Of a DNA stretch of 64,000 nucleotides, positions 47,958-57,721 are shown in pieces. How positions within the stretch are numbered: the first letter of the stretch is position 1; each line of letters opens with the position of its first letter. The notes beneath the pieces were generated by a model. It saw only the letters and a list, made by a program, of their open reading frames with translations. It was not told where the DNA came from and searched no databases. Both the position numbers and the translations under genes were made by a program. Origin of the DNA: Acetobacter vaccinii (lineage in GTDB: Bacteria; Pseudomonadota; Alphaproteobacteria; Acetobacterales; Acetobacteraceae); the NCBI RefSeq assembly GCF_008365315.1, contig NZ_CP043506.1:434001-498000 (forward strand). The letters run 5' to 3'.

Positions 47958-48374
47958 CAGCCCAAAGCTGGCGTTGCCCGTTGTGCCCCCAACCCACAGA
48001 CCATGGCAACAGGCCCATTAACCAGTTGTCAGAGAGGCACGCTGACAGCGTTACTGCCCCAAACGGCATGAAACAGGCACACGCAGAGGCTTGAACTGGC
48101 TCTGAGCCGATAACCCCGGCCCGACACACTGCGCCTCACAATAGGATAAAAAGTCTGCGGCACCTTCCGGGTGTCGGGGTAGCGCCCTGAAGAAAAGGTA
48201 CTGGCTAATCCCGAGCTTCCTTCGGATTAAAGCACCCTTACGCAGGCAGCATTTCCCACATACACTCCAAAACCTGCACATGCCGCAGACCAAGCCCCAT
48301 AAACTTGGCCCTTACGCAGCAATAGGGGCAAGACTCTACAACCTCGTACCGATCACCCTCTGCTGTCGGTGGAA
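47958..48374. other. Gap between acyltransferase and RND pump genes
   Basis: About 417 bases with no gene I can support. An open frame at 48051-48293 on the minus strand has no ribosome site and no recognised motif. The gap presumably holds the acyltransferase promoter and the end of the RND transcript; no strong hairpin was seen. Confidence 0.4.
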
Positions 48375-51300
48375 TTACCCCTCAACAGGCGGAGCATCGG
48401 GGGCTGCCTTGCGGCCATAAAGCGCCGCATACAGGCTGGGCAGCACCAGCAAGGTCAGCACCGTACAGGACACCAGCCCACCGATCACCACTGTGGCCAA
48501 TGGCTTTTCAACCTCTGCCCCTTCACTCATGGAAAACGCCATGGGGAAAAAACCCAGGCAGGCCACCGTTGCCGTTGCCATCACCGGGCGGAAGCGCTCC
48601 TTTACGGCATTAACAGCCGCAGCAAGAGGGCCAGCCCCTGCTTTCCTGAGTTCCTGCATGCAGGACACCAGCACAAGCCCGTTCATGGTTGCCACGCCAA
48701 AGAGCGCAATAAACCCGATACCGGCCGAGATGCTGAACGGCATGCCCCGCACATACAAGGCAATAATACCCCCGGTTGCAGCAAACGGCAGATTGACAAA
48801 AACCAGAGCCGCCAGCCCGACCTCCCCCAACGCCATAAGCAGCAGCAGGAAGATAAGCCCCAGCATAATGGGCACAACAATTTCCAACCGGGCCATAGCA
48901 GTCTGGAGGTTGCGGAACTGCCCACTCCATTCAATGGAATAGCCCGGCGGCAGCTTGACCTGCTGCTGCACGGCTGTCTGGGCCGCCTGCACAAAGCTGC
49001 TCAGGTCACGCCCACGCACATTGGCCTGCACCATAGAGCGGCGCATACCATGTTCGCGCCGGATGGCAGGCGGGCCATCGGACAGGGCAATCCGGGCGAC
49101 CTGTGACAGATTGACGATTTTATCATCCCGCGTGACGACAGGCAGGAACAGGATATCATTCAGCGTGTCACGCGCCGTATCCGCAAATCGCACCTGAGTG
49201 GGCACCAGCGCATCATCCACAGACACAGGTGGACCGTAGTGCCCACCCAAAGCCTCCACCACATCCAACACGGCAGAGGTATCAACATTCAGGCGGGCAG
49301 CAGCCCCACGGTCGGCATCAATATGCAGATACGGGATCGTGCCGACATCCTGCGGGGCGACGTCGGCAGCGCCTGGTACCTTGGACACCACATCGGCAAT
49401 CTGTGCCGCCAGCCGCGCCAGCGTGTTTACATCCGGCCCATAGATGCCAATGGCAACCTGAGAACGCACGCCTGACAGCAGGTCATCCATACGCATCTGG
49501 ATCGGCTGGCTCCAGTTAAGCAACGAGCCAGGGTTATTCTTGATCAGTGCCGCATTAAACGCCTTGACCAGCCCTTCCTGCGTGGTGGCTGTCTTCCACT
49601 CGGAGCGGGGTTTGAGCAGGATATACGTATCGCTCTGCTCCCCGCCCTGGGGGTCAGTCGGGATCGCCGCCGTGCCGGTATTGCTGACAACAGAACGGAT
49701 GTCAGGAAAGGTCATCAACGTCTGTTCGATTTCCTGCGCGGCCTTGAGCGAGGCATCCAGCGCAATACCCGGCAGGCGGGTGGAGGTGACAATCAGATCC
49801 CCTTCCTGCAACTGGGGAATGAACTCGCCCCCCAACCGCGTCGCCAGCGCCATGGAGGCACACAGAAACACCACCGCCACGCACACAACCTTGCGGGTGT
49901 TGCCCATGCACCAGGCCGAAACGGGCTGAAAGCCCCGCCACATGGCTGTAATAAACCATGTCTGATGGTTACCGGCATCATGCGTTTTGGGGCGGCCCAG
50001 CAACATGCACAGAGCAGGAATACAGATCAGCGAATAGATAAGAGACGCCACCAGAGCCAGAATAACGGTCTGCCCCATGGGCCGGAACATGCGGCCTTCC
50101 ACCCCCTGCAAGGTCAGCACTGGCAGGTAGACCATGGCGATGATCAGCACGGCAAAAGTCACCGGTCGGGCGACAGAGGCCACGGTCTGGCGGATGGTGT
50201 CGGGCAAGGCCTCATCCGGCCTGCGGCGGTGCAGCACGTTTTCGACAATGACCAGCGAGCTATCGACAACCATGCCAAAGTCGATAGCCCCAAGGCTGAG
50301 CAAATTGGCCGAGATACCCAAATGCCGCATGCCCACCATGGCCGCGACCAATGAAAACGGAATGACCGAAATAATAACCAGCGATGCCCGCCAGTTGCCA
50401 ATAACCACCAGCAACGCGGCCAGCACAAGGAACGCACCCAGCACAAGGTTTTCGCGCACGGTGTCGATGGTTTTATCCGTCAGTGACGCACGGGTGTAAA
50501 AGGATTCCAGCGTAACACCCGTTGGCAGACCCGCCTGAATCTGCGGCAGAACAGCCTGTACAGCCTCCAGTGTGGCCAGCGCATTGGCCCCCTGCTGTAG
50601 CAACACCACCCCGCTGACAATTTCACCCTGCCCATCCCGCGTGACACCACCCAGACGCGGCCTATGGCCCTTGCGCAGGGTGCCTACGTCACGCACTCGC
50701 ACGATTTCCCCATGCGGGCCGCTGCGCAACTGTACCTCGCCCAGTTCGTGCAGGTCATCAATCAGAGACCGACCGACAATCACATGCTGTTCGTCATTAT
50801 GCTCGATCCAGGCACCACCGGCGGCTTCGTTATCCGTATCAACTGCATGGAAGACATCCGACACCGACACCCCATACTGGCGCAGTGCCATGGGGTTGAG
50901 CACGACCTCATAAGTCTCCGACCCGCCACCATTGACGTTAACATCCACCACACCGGGGACAAGGCGCAGGCTGGGCACCACATTCCAGGCCATCAACCTG
51001 TTCAGGTCTTCCAGACTCTGGTCGCGGCCCTTGATCTGAAATTGCAGGATTTCCCCCATGCCTGTCGCCATGGGGCCGATGTCGATGGATGTACCTGCAA
51101 TGGCCACGCTGTCCCGCGCCTGTGGCAGGCGTTGCACCACAAGGTCACGCGCGCGGTAAATATCCGTGGAATCTTCAAACTGGAGATAAAGCACCGCAAC
51201 ACCAGTGCGGGAGACCGAGCGCAGCCCGCTCAGCCCGATCACCCCCGACATCACCTTCTCAATCGGGGATGTAACCAGTTTTTCCACCTCCTCGGCGGGA

Positions 51301-51461
51301 AGGCCGGGAGCCTGCACGGTCACCAGCACCTGCCGGGGGGAAATATCGGGCACAGGCTCGACCGGCAGGCTTCTGATATCGGCAATTCCTGCCAACATCA
51401 GCAGGCAGACCAGACCAAACAGGAAAAACCGTTTTTCTATACACCAGCGGATAATCGGCAT
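48375..51461 (-). CDS. Heavy-metal efflux RND inner-membrane pump (CzcA/CusA family)
   Basis: 1028 residues, full length for HME-RND pumps. The N-terminus is MPIIRWCIEKRFFLFGLVCLLMLAGIADIRSLPVEPVPDISPRQVLVTVQAPGL. The helix-4 motif SLGAIDFGMVVDSSLVIVENVLHR carries the two aspartates and glutamate typical of the CzcA/CusA proton relay. Repeat periplasmic loops and the C-terminal half (SISAGIGFIALFGVATMNGLVLV) match. It exports metal ions (Zn/Co/Cd or Cu/Ag) from the periplasm or cytoplasm with proton uptake. Specificity cannot be fixed from what I see. It is the third gene of a minus-strand operon, three bases after the adaptor. Confidence 0.93.
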   Translation of the reverse strand: MPIIRWCIEKRFFLFGLVCLLMLAGIADIRSLPVEPVPDISPRQVLVTVQAPGLPAEEVEKLVTSPIEKVMSGVIGLSGLRSVSRTGVAVLYLQFEDSTDIYRARDLVVQRLPQARDSVAIAGTSIDIGPMATGMGEILQFQIKGRDQSLEDLNRLMAWNVVPSLRLVPGVVDVNVNGGGSETYEVVLNPMALRQYGVSVSDVFHAVDTDNEAAGGAWIEHNDEQHVIVGRSLIDDLHELGEVQLRSGPHGEIVRVRDVGTLRKGHRPRLGGVTRDGQGEIVSGVVLLQQGANALATLEAVQAVLPQIQAGLPTGVTLESFYTRASLTDKTIDTVRENLVLGAFLVLAALLVVIGNWRASLVIISVIPFSLVAAMVGMRHLGISANLLSLGAIDFGMVVDSSLVIVENVLHRRRPDEALPDTIRQTVASVARPVTFAVLIIAMVYLPVLTLQGVEGRMFRPMGQTVILALVASLIYSLICIPALCMLLGRPKTHDAGNHQTWFITAMWRGFQPVSAWCMGNTRKVVCVAVVFLCASMALATRLGGEFIPQLQEGDLIVTSTRLPGIALDASLKAAQEIEQTLMTFPDIRSVVSNTGTAAIPTDPQGGEQSDTYILLKPRSEWKTATTQEGLVKAFNAALIKNNPGSLLNWSQPIQMRMDDLLSGVRSQVAIGIYGPDVNTLARLAAQIADVVSKVPGAADVAPQDVGTIPYLHIDADRGAAARLNVDTSAVLDVVEALGGHYGPPVSVDDALVPTQVRFADTARDTLNDILFLPVVTRDDKIVNLSQVARIALSDGPPAIRREHGMRRSMVQANVRGRDLSSFVQAAQTAVQQQVKLPPGYSIEWSGQFRNLQTAMARLEIVVPIMLGLIFLLLLMALGEVGLAALVFVNLPFAATGGIIALYVRGMPFSISAGIGFIALFGVATMNGLVLVSCMQELRKAGAGPLAAAVNAVKERFRPVMATATVACLGFFPMAFSMSEGAEVEKPLATVVIGGLVSCTVLTLLVLPSLYAALYGRKAAPDAPPVEG

Positions 51462-51464
51462 GAC

Positions 51465-52625
51465 TTACTCACCCACCGCCTGCGTATCCGGCGCAAGAAT
51501 GGCCTGCCCTTTGAGAGTAAAGCTGCCCTCGGTCACAACAGTCTCGCCCGCCGCAACCCCTTTGAGCACAACGATGCTACCGTCCAGCGATGGACCAAGT
51601 GTGACAGGCCGGGCTGTATAGTGCTGGGGTGATGTCCGCACAAAAACGATGGAGGTGCCGTCCAGAATCTGCACCGCGGCCTCGGGAATAACAACGCCCG
51701 CCTGTTTCTGGCCCGAGAAAATGCGGGTCTGCACCAGCATGCCCGGCCTGAGCTGGCCTTCCTCATTATCCACAAGGCTGCGGACAAGGACATGCTGGGT
51801 CGCAAGATCGACGCTGCCTTCGACAATATCCACCACGGACTGCAACGGTTTATCGCCCGGAGCTATCCAGGTCTGCTGTTTGTCGCCCTTGCGGATGTGG
51901 CGGGCGGCCGTTCCATCCACCTGCGAAACAATCCAGACACGGGAGAGGTCATCCACCTCCACCGGAGGCGGGCCACTGGCGTTAATGTCCTGCCCGCTGG
52001 TAACACCCACCCGCACCACCACACCTTCCAGCGGGGAGACCACGACGGAGTGGCCATTGCCGACCTGCTCCATATCCGAGCTATAGCGCCTGAGGTGTTC
52101 AAGCAGGCCGTGCAGTTCGGCCTCTCGCTGGCGGACAAGGGCCGTTGCGGCCTGCAAGCCATCTCTGCGCCGTTCCACCTCGCTGGCGGACAGGGCACCG
52201 CCGCCCAGTGCCTTGCCGCGCTGGTAAAGCTGGCGGGCATTGGCCTGACGGGCGCGGGCCTCCTGCAAGGCGGCCTCGGCCCCGGCCCTTAAGGCGGCCT
52301 CGTCCCGCATGGCAAAATTTTCAAACGTCAATAGCGGCTGGCCCTGGCGGACACTCTGCCCCGGCACAACCTCCACCGACACCACGCGCCCTTCCCCCAC
52401 AGGGCGGATACGCGCCACGCGGCGTTCATCCGCCGCAACATAGGCCGGCACATCAACATGCTCGGCCACGGCACCTGCCACGGCCACAGCGGTCTGTATC
52501 CGCTCCCGCGCAAGGGCTGTGTCGGCTATGACAAGGGTTGGCATGGCAGGACGGGCGTGGGCCATACACACCGGCACACCGGCCAGCACCCCCGACAGAA
52601 CAAGCCTGTGCAGAACAGTTTTCAT
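51465..52625 (-). CDS. RND efflux periplasmic adaptor (CusB/CzcB family)
   Basis: 386 residues. The signal sequence (LHRLVLSGVLAGVPVCMAHARP) is followed by a lipoyl/barrel-sandwich region: VAEHVDVPAYVAADERRVARIRPVGEGRVVSVEVVPGQSVRQGQPLLTFENFAMRD, an alpha-hairpin with coiled-coil helices (AALRAGAEAALQEARARQANARQLYQRGK), then the second half SVVVSPLEGVVVRVGVTSGQDI and a beta-barrel domain. This matches membrane-fusion proteins that join the inner pump to the outer channel. It overlaps the TolC-type gene (ATGA) upstream and is followed after three bases by the pump gene. Confidence 0.93.
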   Translation of the reverse strand: MKTVLHRLVLSGVLAGVPVCMAHARPAMPTLVIADTALARERIQTAVAVAGAVAEHVDVPAYVAADERRVARIRPVGEGRVVSVEVVPGQSVRQGQPLLTFENFAMRDEAALRAGAEAALQEARARQANARQLYQRGKALGGGALSASEVERRRDGLQAATALVRQREAELHGLLEHLRRYSSDMEQVGNGHSVVVSPLEGVVVRVGVTSGQDINASGPPPVEVDDLSRVWIVSQVDGTAARHIRKGDKQQTWIAPGDKPLQSVVDIVEGSVDLATQHVLVRSLVDNEEGQLRPGMLVQTRIFSGQKQAGVVIPEAAVQILDGTSIVFVRTSPQHYTARPVTLGPSLDGSIVVLKGVAAGETVVTEGSFTLKGQAILAPDTQAVGE

Positions 52626-53875
52626 GGTGCATGCCCCGCCATAAGGATCATCCGGGCGATGGTCGCCCGCATTGTCACATCCGCCTGGGCCAGCCTGTCG
52701 GCGGCCTCCAGCGCCATCCGGCGGGCGCGCAGATACTCGACCACCGGTATTTCACCCACTTTCCAGGCTTCTGCCAGATGCGCGGCCCGCTGGCCTGCAT
52801 GGCTCTGCTCCATACGGGCATGCCGAACAATTTCAGCAGAACTCTGTAACTGGCTGCTCAACTGCTGGTATTCCGCCTTGATCTTGCGCCGTGCCAGAAT
52901 GGTATCGCGCTCGGCCCGGCTGACGGCCTGGGTCTCCTGCATCATCCGCGGGACATTGACTGCCTCGCTGGGGAGGGGGACCTGAAACTGCACACCAATC
53001 TGGGTGTCCCACGGGCTTTGATACTGCTCCTGCCTGCTCAGCATCACCCCGACCTGCGGATTGGGCATGTAGGAATGGCGAGCTACATTGTAGGACGCCT
53101 GTGCTTTCTTGAGCGCGGCATCAGCCAGTTGCAGCCTTGGGTCCTGGGTGATGTCCAGACGGATGTTGCGCTGGGCCAGCAGGCGGCCATCAATCCCGGC
53201 CATATCCGGCACATCATCACGCCCGGTCAGGGCCTCCAGATCGGCCCGGATGTTTTCAAGCGCCTGCTGCATTTCTGCCAGTGCGCCTTCCACACCTTCC
53301 TGCTCGGCCACGGCCATATCGCAGTCAGCCTGTGAGACCTCACCCGCGGCACAGGCTTTTTGAACATCTGTGACGGTATGTGCCAGAGCGTCACGCACAT
53401 CGGTCAGGTTACGGATGCGGGCCTGCGTGACGGCCGCGTCGCGCGCAAGATCAATGACACGGGTGGCAACAGCAAGCCGTTGCACCTTGATCTGCCAGAC
53501 CGCCACTTTTTCATCCGCCTGGGCAGCATGTTCCGTGGCCGTGCCCTGCCCCGGCAGCCAGAGCGGCACGCTGATGCTGCCCTGATACGTGGTATAACCG
53601 ACCTTGCTCCCGATGAAGTGGTCGTCGTAATACTGACCGCCGACAATCGGCCCGCCAGGAAACCACGACCGGGCGGCAGACGCATTCCGACGGGCGGCAG
53701 TGGCGTCCACAGTATAGGCTGTATGGGCTGGGTCGGTGTGCCAGGCTGCCTCTATTGCCTCATGCAGGGTTTCCCCCTGCGCTTCAGGACAAGCAATGAC
53801 CAAGAAAACGCCGCAAAAAGTGCCTACACTTACAGAAACAGGCCACTTTTTTTGAAATGGATATTGCAATCGCAC
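52622..53875 (-). CDS. TolC-family outer-membrane efflux channel (CusC/CzcC-like)
   Basis: 417 residues. The signal peptide-like start (VSVGTFCGVFLVIACPEAQG) is followed by the repeated helical pattern of the outer-membrane efflux protein family, including HEAIEAAWHTDPAHTAYTVDATAARRNASAARSWFPGGPIVGGQYYDD, and again in the second half (DPRLQLADAALKKAQASYNVARHSYMPNPQVGVMLS). It is the first gene of the three-gene operon and its stop overlaps the adaptor start, so the complex is made in fixed ratio. Divergently, an unknown exported protein starts 206 bases away. No dedicated regulator or sensor kinase is next to the operon. Confidence 0.9.
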   Translation of the reverse strand: MRLQYPFQKKWPVSVSVGTFCGVFLVIACPEAQGETLHEAIEAAWHTDPAHTAYTVDATAARRNASAARSWFPGGPIVGGQYYDDHFIGSKVGYTTYQGSISVPLWLPGQGTATEHAAQADEKVAVWQIKVQRLAVATRVIDLARDAAVTQARIRNLTDVRDALAHTVTDVQKACAAGEVSQADCDMAVAEQEGVEGALAEMQQALENIRADLEALTGRDDVPDMAGIDGRLLAQRNIRLDITQDPRLQLADAALKKAQASYNVARHSYMPNPQVGVMLSRQEQYQSPWDTQIGVQFQVPLPSEAVNVPRMMQETQAVSRAERDTILARRKIKAEYQQLSSQLQSSAEIVRHARMEQSHAGQRAAHLAEAWKVGEIPVVEYLRARRMALEAADRLAQADVTMRATIARMILMAGHAP

Positions 53876-54080
53876 CAGAGAAGCGCCACCTTTTTATGAG
53901 CGATTTCATTCGCAACCAGACGTCTTGATATACTGACACAACAAAGTGCAACATAAACACCATTTTTATGAAAAAAAATTTATATTTCAGGCGCCGCGTT
54001 TCAGTTGCATATTTCGATACGATAATGAAACATTATCCTCTATTTACCGGCCCTGTAGCAGGCCCAAAGGGACAACGCGC

Positions 54081-54599
54081 GTGACAGACAGAAGTGGCAT
54101 AGGCGTGTGTCGTCGCATTCTCGGTGCCCTGTGCCTGCCTGCCTTTACCCTCCTGCTGGCCACCCCAGCCTTGGCAAAAACCTACAAGGTCACCTGTCCG
54201 GGTGAGCATAAAAGCCTGACCCTGTATGTCTCCGGCAGTTATCACGGCTATCCGTTCTCCGAGGTTGAAGAAACAGTCCTCAAGAACATGGCCTGCCCCC
54301 ACAAAGCCTCTGCCCGCCAAAGCCTGCACGACCTGACCACACAGGATCTGGTCATGCATGTGACGGTGCGCCGCTACGCCGGTCAGCAGCTACGGGGGTC
54401 TGTTTCTGTCGCCCTGCTTGATAACGGCACCATTATCAGCCGCAGTGCCTCCCCCCTGTCCGCACTGGCGAGCAGCAACGCCCCCTCCGTCATCGGGGAT
54501 GATATTTACACCACCATCCAGAACGCCTGGAACGAGCTGACCTACGCGCCCAACGCCAGCAAGGCCATGGCTAACGCGCAGGCACCAGACATGTCCTGA
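54081..54599 (+). CDS. Exported protein of unknown function
   Basis: 172 residues from a GTG at 54081, which has AAGGGA nine bases ahead. The signal (GALCLPAFTLLLATPALA, cut after about residue 28) is followed by KTYKVTCPGEHKSLTLYVSGSYHGYPFSEVEETVLKNMACPH with two cysteines that could form a disulfide, and a beta-strand pattern in MHVTVRRYAGQQLRGSVSVALLDNGTII. No family was recognised. It faces the RND operon across a shared regulatory gap, which might hint at co-regulation, but no shared motif was found. Confidence 0.6.
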   Translation: MTDRSGIGVCRRILGALCLPAFTLLLATPALAKTYKVTCPGEHKSLTLYVSGSYHGYPFSEVEETVLKNMACPHKASARQSLHDLTTQDLVMHVTVRRYAGQQLRGSVSVALLDNGTIISRSASPLSALASSNAPSVIGDDIYTTIQNAWNELTYAPNASKAMANAQAPDMS

Positions 54600-55270
54600 C
54601 AGTTCAGGCGGCCTTCACAAAAAACTGACAACCGGTCAACAAAACCACAGCAGCAGGTAGAGCAGCCTTACGCTTTACCGCCTGCTTTAAAGGCTCAGCC
54701 CCACGCCAAGGGCTGATCGGCCTGCGCCACACTTGTGGCCACACAATACTGGCAGCCCCAACACACAATAGCGCAGCACCCGCAACAGGTATTGGCCGGA
54801 GCAAAGGCCACCTGACCACCCGCGCAAATTGCTTGACACCACGCCACCCCAGAGGCGAGCATATACTACCATGAAGACAATATAATCAGAGCTCACAACC
54901 TAGGGTGGTAATTCTCTTAAAAACCTGTATGCTGCCGCACCATGTGGTGAGGTTACACCAAAAAATAGAAGCCAGAATAAAGAAGGATACACATTTTCGG
55001 GGGCAGAATTTGCTGCACCAACATCCCCCGGAACCCTATTTGAAAGGATAAAGAAAATCATAAATTTCAATATTTTATTTACCGCACCCTTCATAAACTG
55101 CGGCGTATGACCCGCGGCGCACAACAGGCAAACCTGCCCTGACCCGTTAAAGAGCAGCCTGCCTTATCATTCTATCGCACCCGACAGGATAGGAGAGTAA
55201 CCTCATGCAGTCACACCCTCCATTACAAGCTGCACGTTACTTTCATACCTGTTTTTCATGACTCAGTATT
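54600..55270. other. AT-richer gap in the secreted-protein cluster
   Basis: 671 bases. Two short minus-strand open frames (54604-54819 and 54900-55124) encode hydrophobic peptides with no ribosome site, no family and different composition; I do not call them. The region 54830-55260 is noticeably lower in G+C than its surroundings. No inverted repeat resembling an insertion-sequence end was seen. Confidence 0.4.
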
Positions 55271-55945
55271 ATGCAAGACAGAAAAAATTCAGAATATCCT
55301 GCTCATTTAGCGGATTCTTTTTATACTGACCTGACACTCCAGGCTGAAGAATACCAAAGCCGTTTCCTTCGCCTGTTATCAGATATGAATACCGAGGAAC
55401 TGCTGGCCTTTACCCAGTGCAGCATTCCCATGGCACGACTGCGTGTCATTGCTGTGCTCCGGTTTGCCGGGCGGCTGTTCCGCCTGAACCAGCATCTACC
55501 GTTTGAAACCGCCTCCAGCCTGTGCAAGGCGTTTCTAAAAAGTGCGGACTATGATCTTGGAAATTCCGCCAAGATCACATTTTCAGAATATCTCTACTAC
55601 GTCAGCAAATACGCAACCCCGGTCACAACCTGCCTGCCGCCACCGCCCATTCCCGACACATACGCCCCCGGCACGTCCCTCGGTCGCACCATAGGGGGGC
55701 ATATGGGGCTGGATATTGTCTTTATCAGCCTGTGTCAGGCCAATGCCCGGCGGCTGGCCCAGCCGGACTGGCGTGGCCGCCGCCCGGATATGCCCTCCCT
55801 GCACACTCTGCTGCGCCTGCTGGCGCGCCACCAGCTCCTACGGCCTGAGGATGTTGCACAGGGGCTTGAACATATCATGCTGGACGCCACACAATATGCG
55901 CTGGATACTGTGCGCGACGCAGCCTGCTGCCATACGCAGGACTAA
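55271..55945 (+). CDS. Hypothetical protein
   Basis: 224 residues, no signal peptide. The sequence is mainly helical, e.g. QAEEYQSRFLRLLSDMNTEELLAFTQCS and LHTLLRLLARHQLLRPEDVAQGLEHIMLDATQYAL, with a Pro-rich middle (CLPPPPIPDTYAPGT). I do not recognise a family. The first 50 codons are lower in G+C than the rest, and no clear ribosome site is present upstream of the ATG, so the start is uncertain. It lies at the edge of an AT-rich gap; a recent acquisition is possible. Confidence 0.5.
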   Translation: MQDRKNSEYPAHLADSFYTDLTLQAEEYQSRFLRLLSDMNTEELLAFTQCSIPMARLRVIAVLRFAGRLFRLNQHLPFETASSLCKAFLKSADYDLGNSAKITFSEYLYYVSKYATPVTTCLPPPPIPDTYAPGTSLGRTIGGHMGLDIVFISLCQANARRLAQPDWRGRRPDMPSLHTLLRLLARHQLLRPEDVAQGLEHIMLDATQYALDTVRDAACCHTQD

Positions 55946-56026
55946 CAGACCGGGCACCACCGGGCTGACAGCACGCGGGCCTGCATACCGTTGCACACAG
56001 CAACCCTGAATTTGAGAAGGTACGCC

Positions 56027-56500
56027 ATGCGCATGACACCCGCCACTCTCCCCCGCACCTCCACATCCCTGCGGACCGCAGGATTCTGCGCTCTCGCCGC
56101 CGGGTTTCTGACCCTTGCCGGCACACCCGCACAGGCAGAACGGAGCGAGCGTTTTGTAGGGGATTTTTCAGCCGAGCATAACGCCACCAGCACACCAACC
56201 GGGCATGTGGATGCCCTGTATTTTCCCTCCACACACCAGCTCCGCTACACCATTACCTGGCAGGGTCTGACCGGGCCGGTCACAGTTGCCCATCTGCACG
56301 GACCAGCCACCCCTGATCAGGAAGCACCGCATCTGGTCACGATCAAAGGCCCTTACACAACCCCGCTGAACGGCACGATGATCCTCTCCGCCGATGGGGA
56401 AAAAGCTCTTCTGGAGGGCAAGACCTACATCAACCTGCATACGCAGGCTTACCCCAAGGGCGAAGCCAGGGCGCAGCTTCTCTCCCCTTACAAGAAATAA
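56027..56500 (+). CDS. Exported CHRD-domain protein
   Basis: 157 residues. A signal peptide (TAGFCALAAGFLTLAGTPAQA, cut near residue 36) leads a single CHRD domain: ERFVGDFSAEHNATSTPTGHVDALYFPSTHQLRYTITWQGLTGPVTVAHLHGPATPDQ and INLHTQAYPKGEARAQL. In CHRD domains the HLHG motif and the later NLHT...GE(A/I)RAQL end are conserved. CHRD domains occur in secreted or envelope proteins with unclear function. GAGAAGG precedes the ATG at 56027. A strong terminator follows. Confidence 0.88.
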   Translation: MRMTPATLPRTSTSLRTAGFCALAAGFLTLAGTPAQAERSERFVGDFSAEHNATSTPTGHVDALYFPSTHQLRYTITWQGLTGPVTVAHLHGPATPDQEAPHLVTIKGPYTTPLNGTMILSADGEKALLEGKTYINLHTQAYPKGEARAQLLSPYKK

Positions 56501-56540
56501 CGCACGCTTTGCGGGCAGGCTCAGTCCTGAGCCTCAAAAC

Positions 56541-56580
56541 AAAACACCCCCTCCGCACTTGAACGCGGAGGGGGTGTTTT
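56541..56580. terminator. Strong symmetrical terminator after the CHRD gene
   Basis: AAAACACCCCCTCCGC and GCGGAGGGGGTGTTTT, a 16-pair inverted repeat with an eight-base loop. It can act in both directions, shielding the neighbouring minus-strand gene. Confidence 0.88.
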
Positions 56581-56750
56581 GCTGTGGCCGCTCCCGCCGC
56601 CCGGCAAGACTTTGAAGAGCCCATGCCGGACTGAAAGTGACCCAAAGCCCCATCACCTTGATTGTCAGAACTCTACCCTGACAATTGGAGAGCCTGCGGG
56701 CACCTCATCCCATTGTTTGCGTGGAGCCTGAATGAGCCTCTGGGCTCATG

Positions 56751-57131
56751 TTACAGAGGCACGCCCCCTCCCTGCGGGGCCTGATGGGGTGCCCCGGGGT
56801 TACCCTGCCCGGAAGGAGCACCCGGCGGGGGAGCCGAATGCTCGACATCATAGGCTGTCGCTTTTTCCTCATAAGATCCTTTGGCCCCCGGGTGCTCTTG
56901 GTCGTACAGCTTGGCTTTAGCGCGGGCTTCCTTACGGAACTCATGCCGCTTGTACATACCCAGCAGGCACCCTGTGCCTGCGCCCAGAACAGCATGGTGG
57001 TTGGCAATATGCCCCCCCACGGCCCCTGCCGCCCCGTACTTCAGGCAGCCGCCCGGTTCAGCCCGCAACGGTGTCGCAGCACTCAGGGCTACGGCCACCA
57101 CAGCAGCCATACAGGCATACCGTGCAGTCAT
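56751..57131 (-). CDS. Small exported protein with glycine-zipper-like segment
   Basis: 126 residues. The signal peptide (MAAVVAVALSAATPLRAEP, cleavage near residue 24) is followed by CLKYGAAGAVGGHIANHHAVLGAGTGCLLGMYKRHEFRKEARAKAKLYDQE, a glycine-rich segment with Gly-zipper spacing, and a Pro/Gly/Gln-rich tail. This pattern is common in small envelope proteins of acetic acid bacteria. The function is unknown. The short spacing of small-residue motifs suggests membrane association. Confidence 0.65.
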   Translation of the reverse strand: MTARYACMAAVVAVALSAATPLRAEPGGCLKYGAAGAVGGHIANHHAVLGAGTGCLLGMYKRHEFRKEARAKAKLYDQEHPGAKGSYEEKATAYDVEHSAPPPGAPSGQGNPGAPHQAPQGGGVPL

Positions 57132-57250
57132 AATGTCTCCATTCCTATTCTATCATTCCCAACCTGACCGCACCATGACGCGCCGGACGTGTCCATTAAA
57201 TTACCAGACACAATTCGGAAGCACACAGGTGAGCCAGAATGTCCGAAAAT

Positions 57251-57721
57251 TCAGCGCCCGGCTGAAGCGGGCCTGCCTGCCTCGGCCAGTGCTGCACGGG
57301 CGCACACGGCGGCCCTGCGATCATGCGCCAGACTGCTGAGATCAAACAACCGCTGCGGGCTGACCCGCAGCATACCCTGCCCACCCCACGCATAATCCGG
57401 CGCGTTTTTAACATCGGCCCGGCCAGCAAGCCTGCGGCCCAAGGCACGCACGGTCGTATCAACCACAAGGTTATGGTGGTTGCAGTAATACATCAGCCCC
57501 GCGACATTGGCGGTCGTTGTATGTTCCACGGTGGGAATGCCGTCATAATCCAGAATACCGGGGGCCGCAGTAGCCACCGTCATGGGCGGCGGGCCGGGGC
57601 GCACTTTGATAATGCGCAGACCAGGGTGTGCCCCTTCGTCCCCCGCAAACGCCGCGGGGGGGGCCGCCACACACGCGACACCGGCCAGAATTGCAACAAC
57701 AGCAGAGCCAAGTCCGCGCAT
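57251..57721 (-). CDS. Exported DUF2501-like protein
   Basis: 156 residues. The ATG at 57721 has AAGGA about ten bases upstream; ATG codons further out give longer versions. The signal segment LGSAVVAILAGVACVAAPPAAFA is followed by a variable linker and then GLMYYCNHHNLVVDTTVRALGRRLAG...GMLRVSPQRLFDLSSLAHDRRAAVCARAALAEA, which matches the layout of the DUF2501 family (a Cys about 60 residues before a second Cys near the C-terminus, with the YC..NNYL-type motif). The family is periplasmic and unknown in function. The match is by eye. Confidence 0.65.
   Translation of the reverse strand: MRGLGSAVVAILAGVACVAAPPAAFAGDEGAHPGLRIIKVRPGPPPMTVATAAPGILDYDGIPTVEHTTTANVAGLMYYCNHHNLVVDTTVRALGRRLAGRADVKNAPDYAWGGQGMLRVSPQRLFDLSSLAHDRRAAVCARAALAEAGRPASAGR

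Noticed and set aside
48051..48293. 80-codon minus-strand frame ahead of the acyltransferase region
   Set aside because: No motif, no ribosome site; lies in an otherwise empty gap.
54604..54819. 71-codon hydrophobic minus-strand frame
   Set aside because: No ribosome site or family; composition alone is not enough for a call.
54900..55124. 74-codon minus-strand frame in the AT-rich gap
   Set aside because: Plausible membrane peptide in composition but with no start signal or conservation evidence visible.
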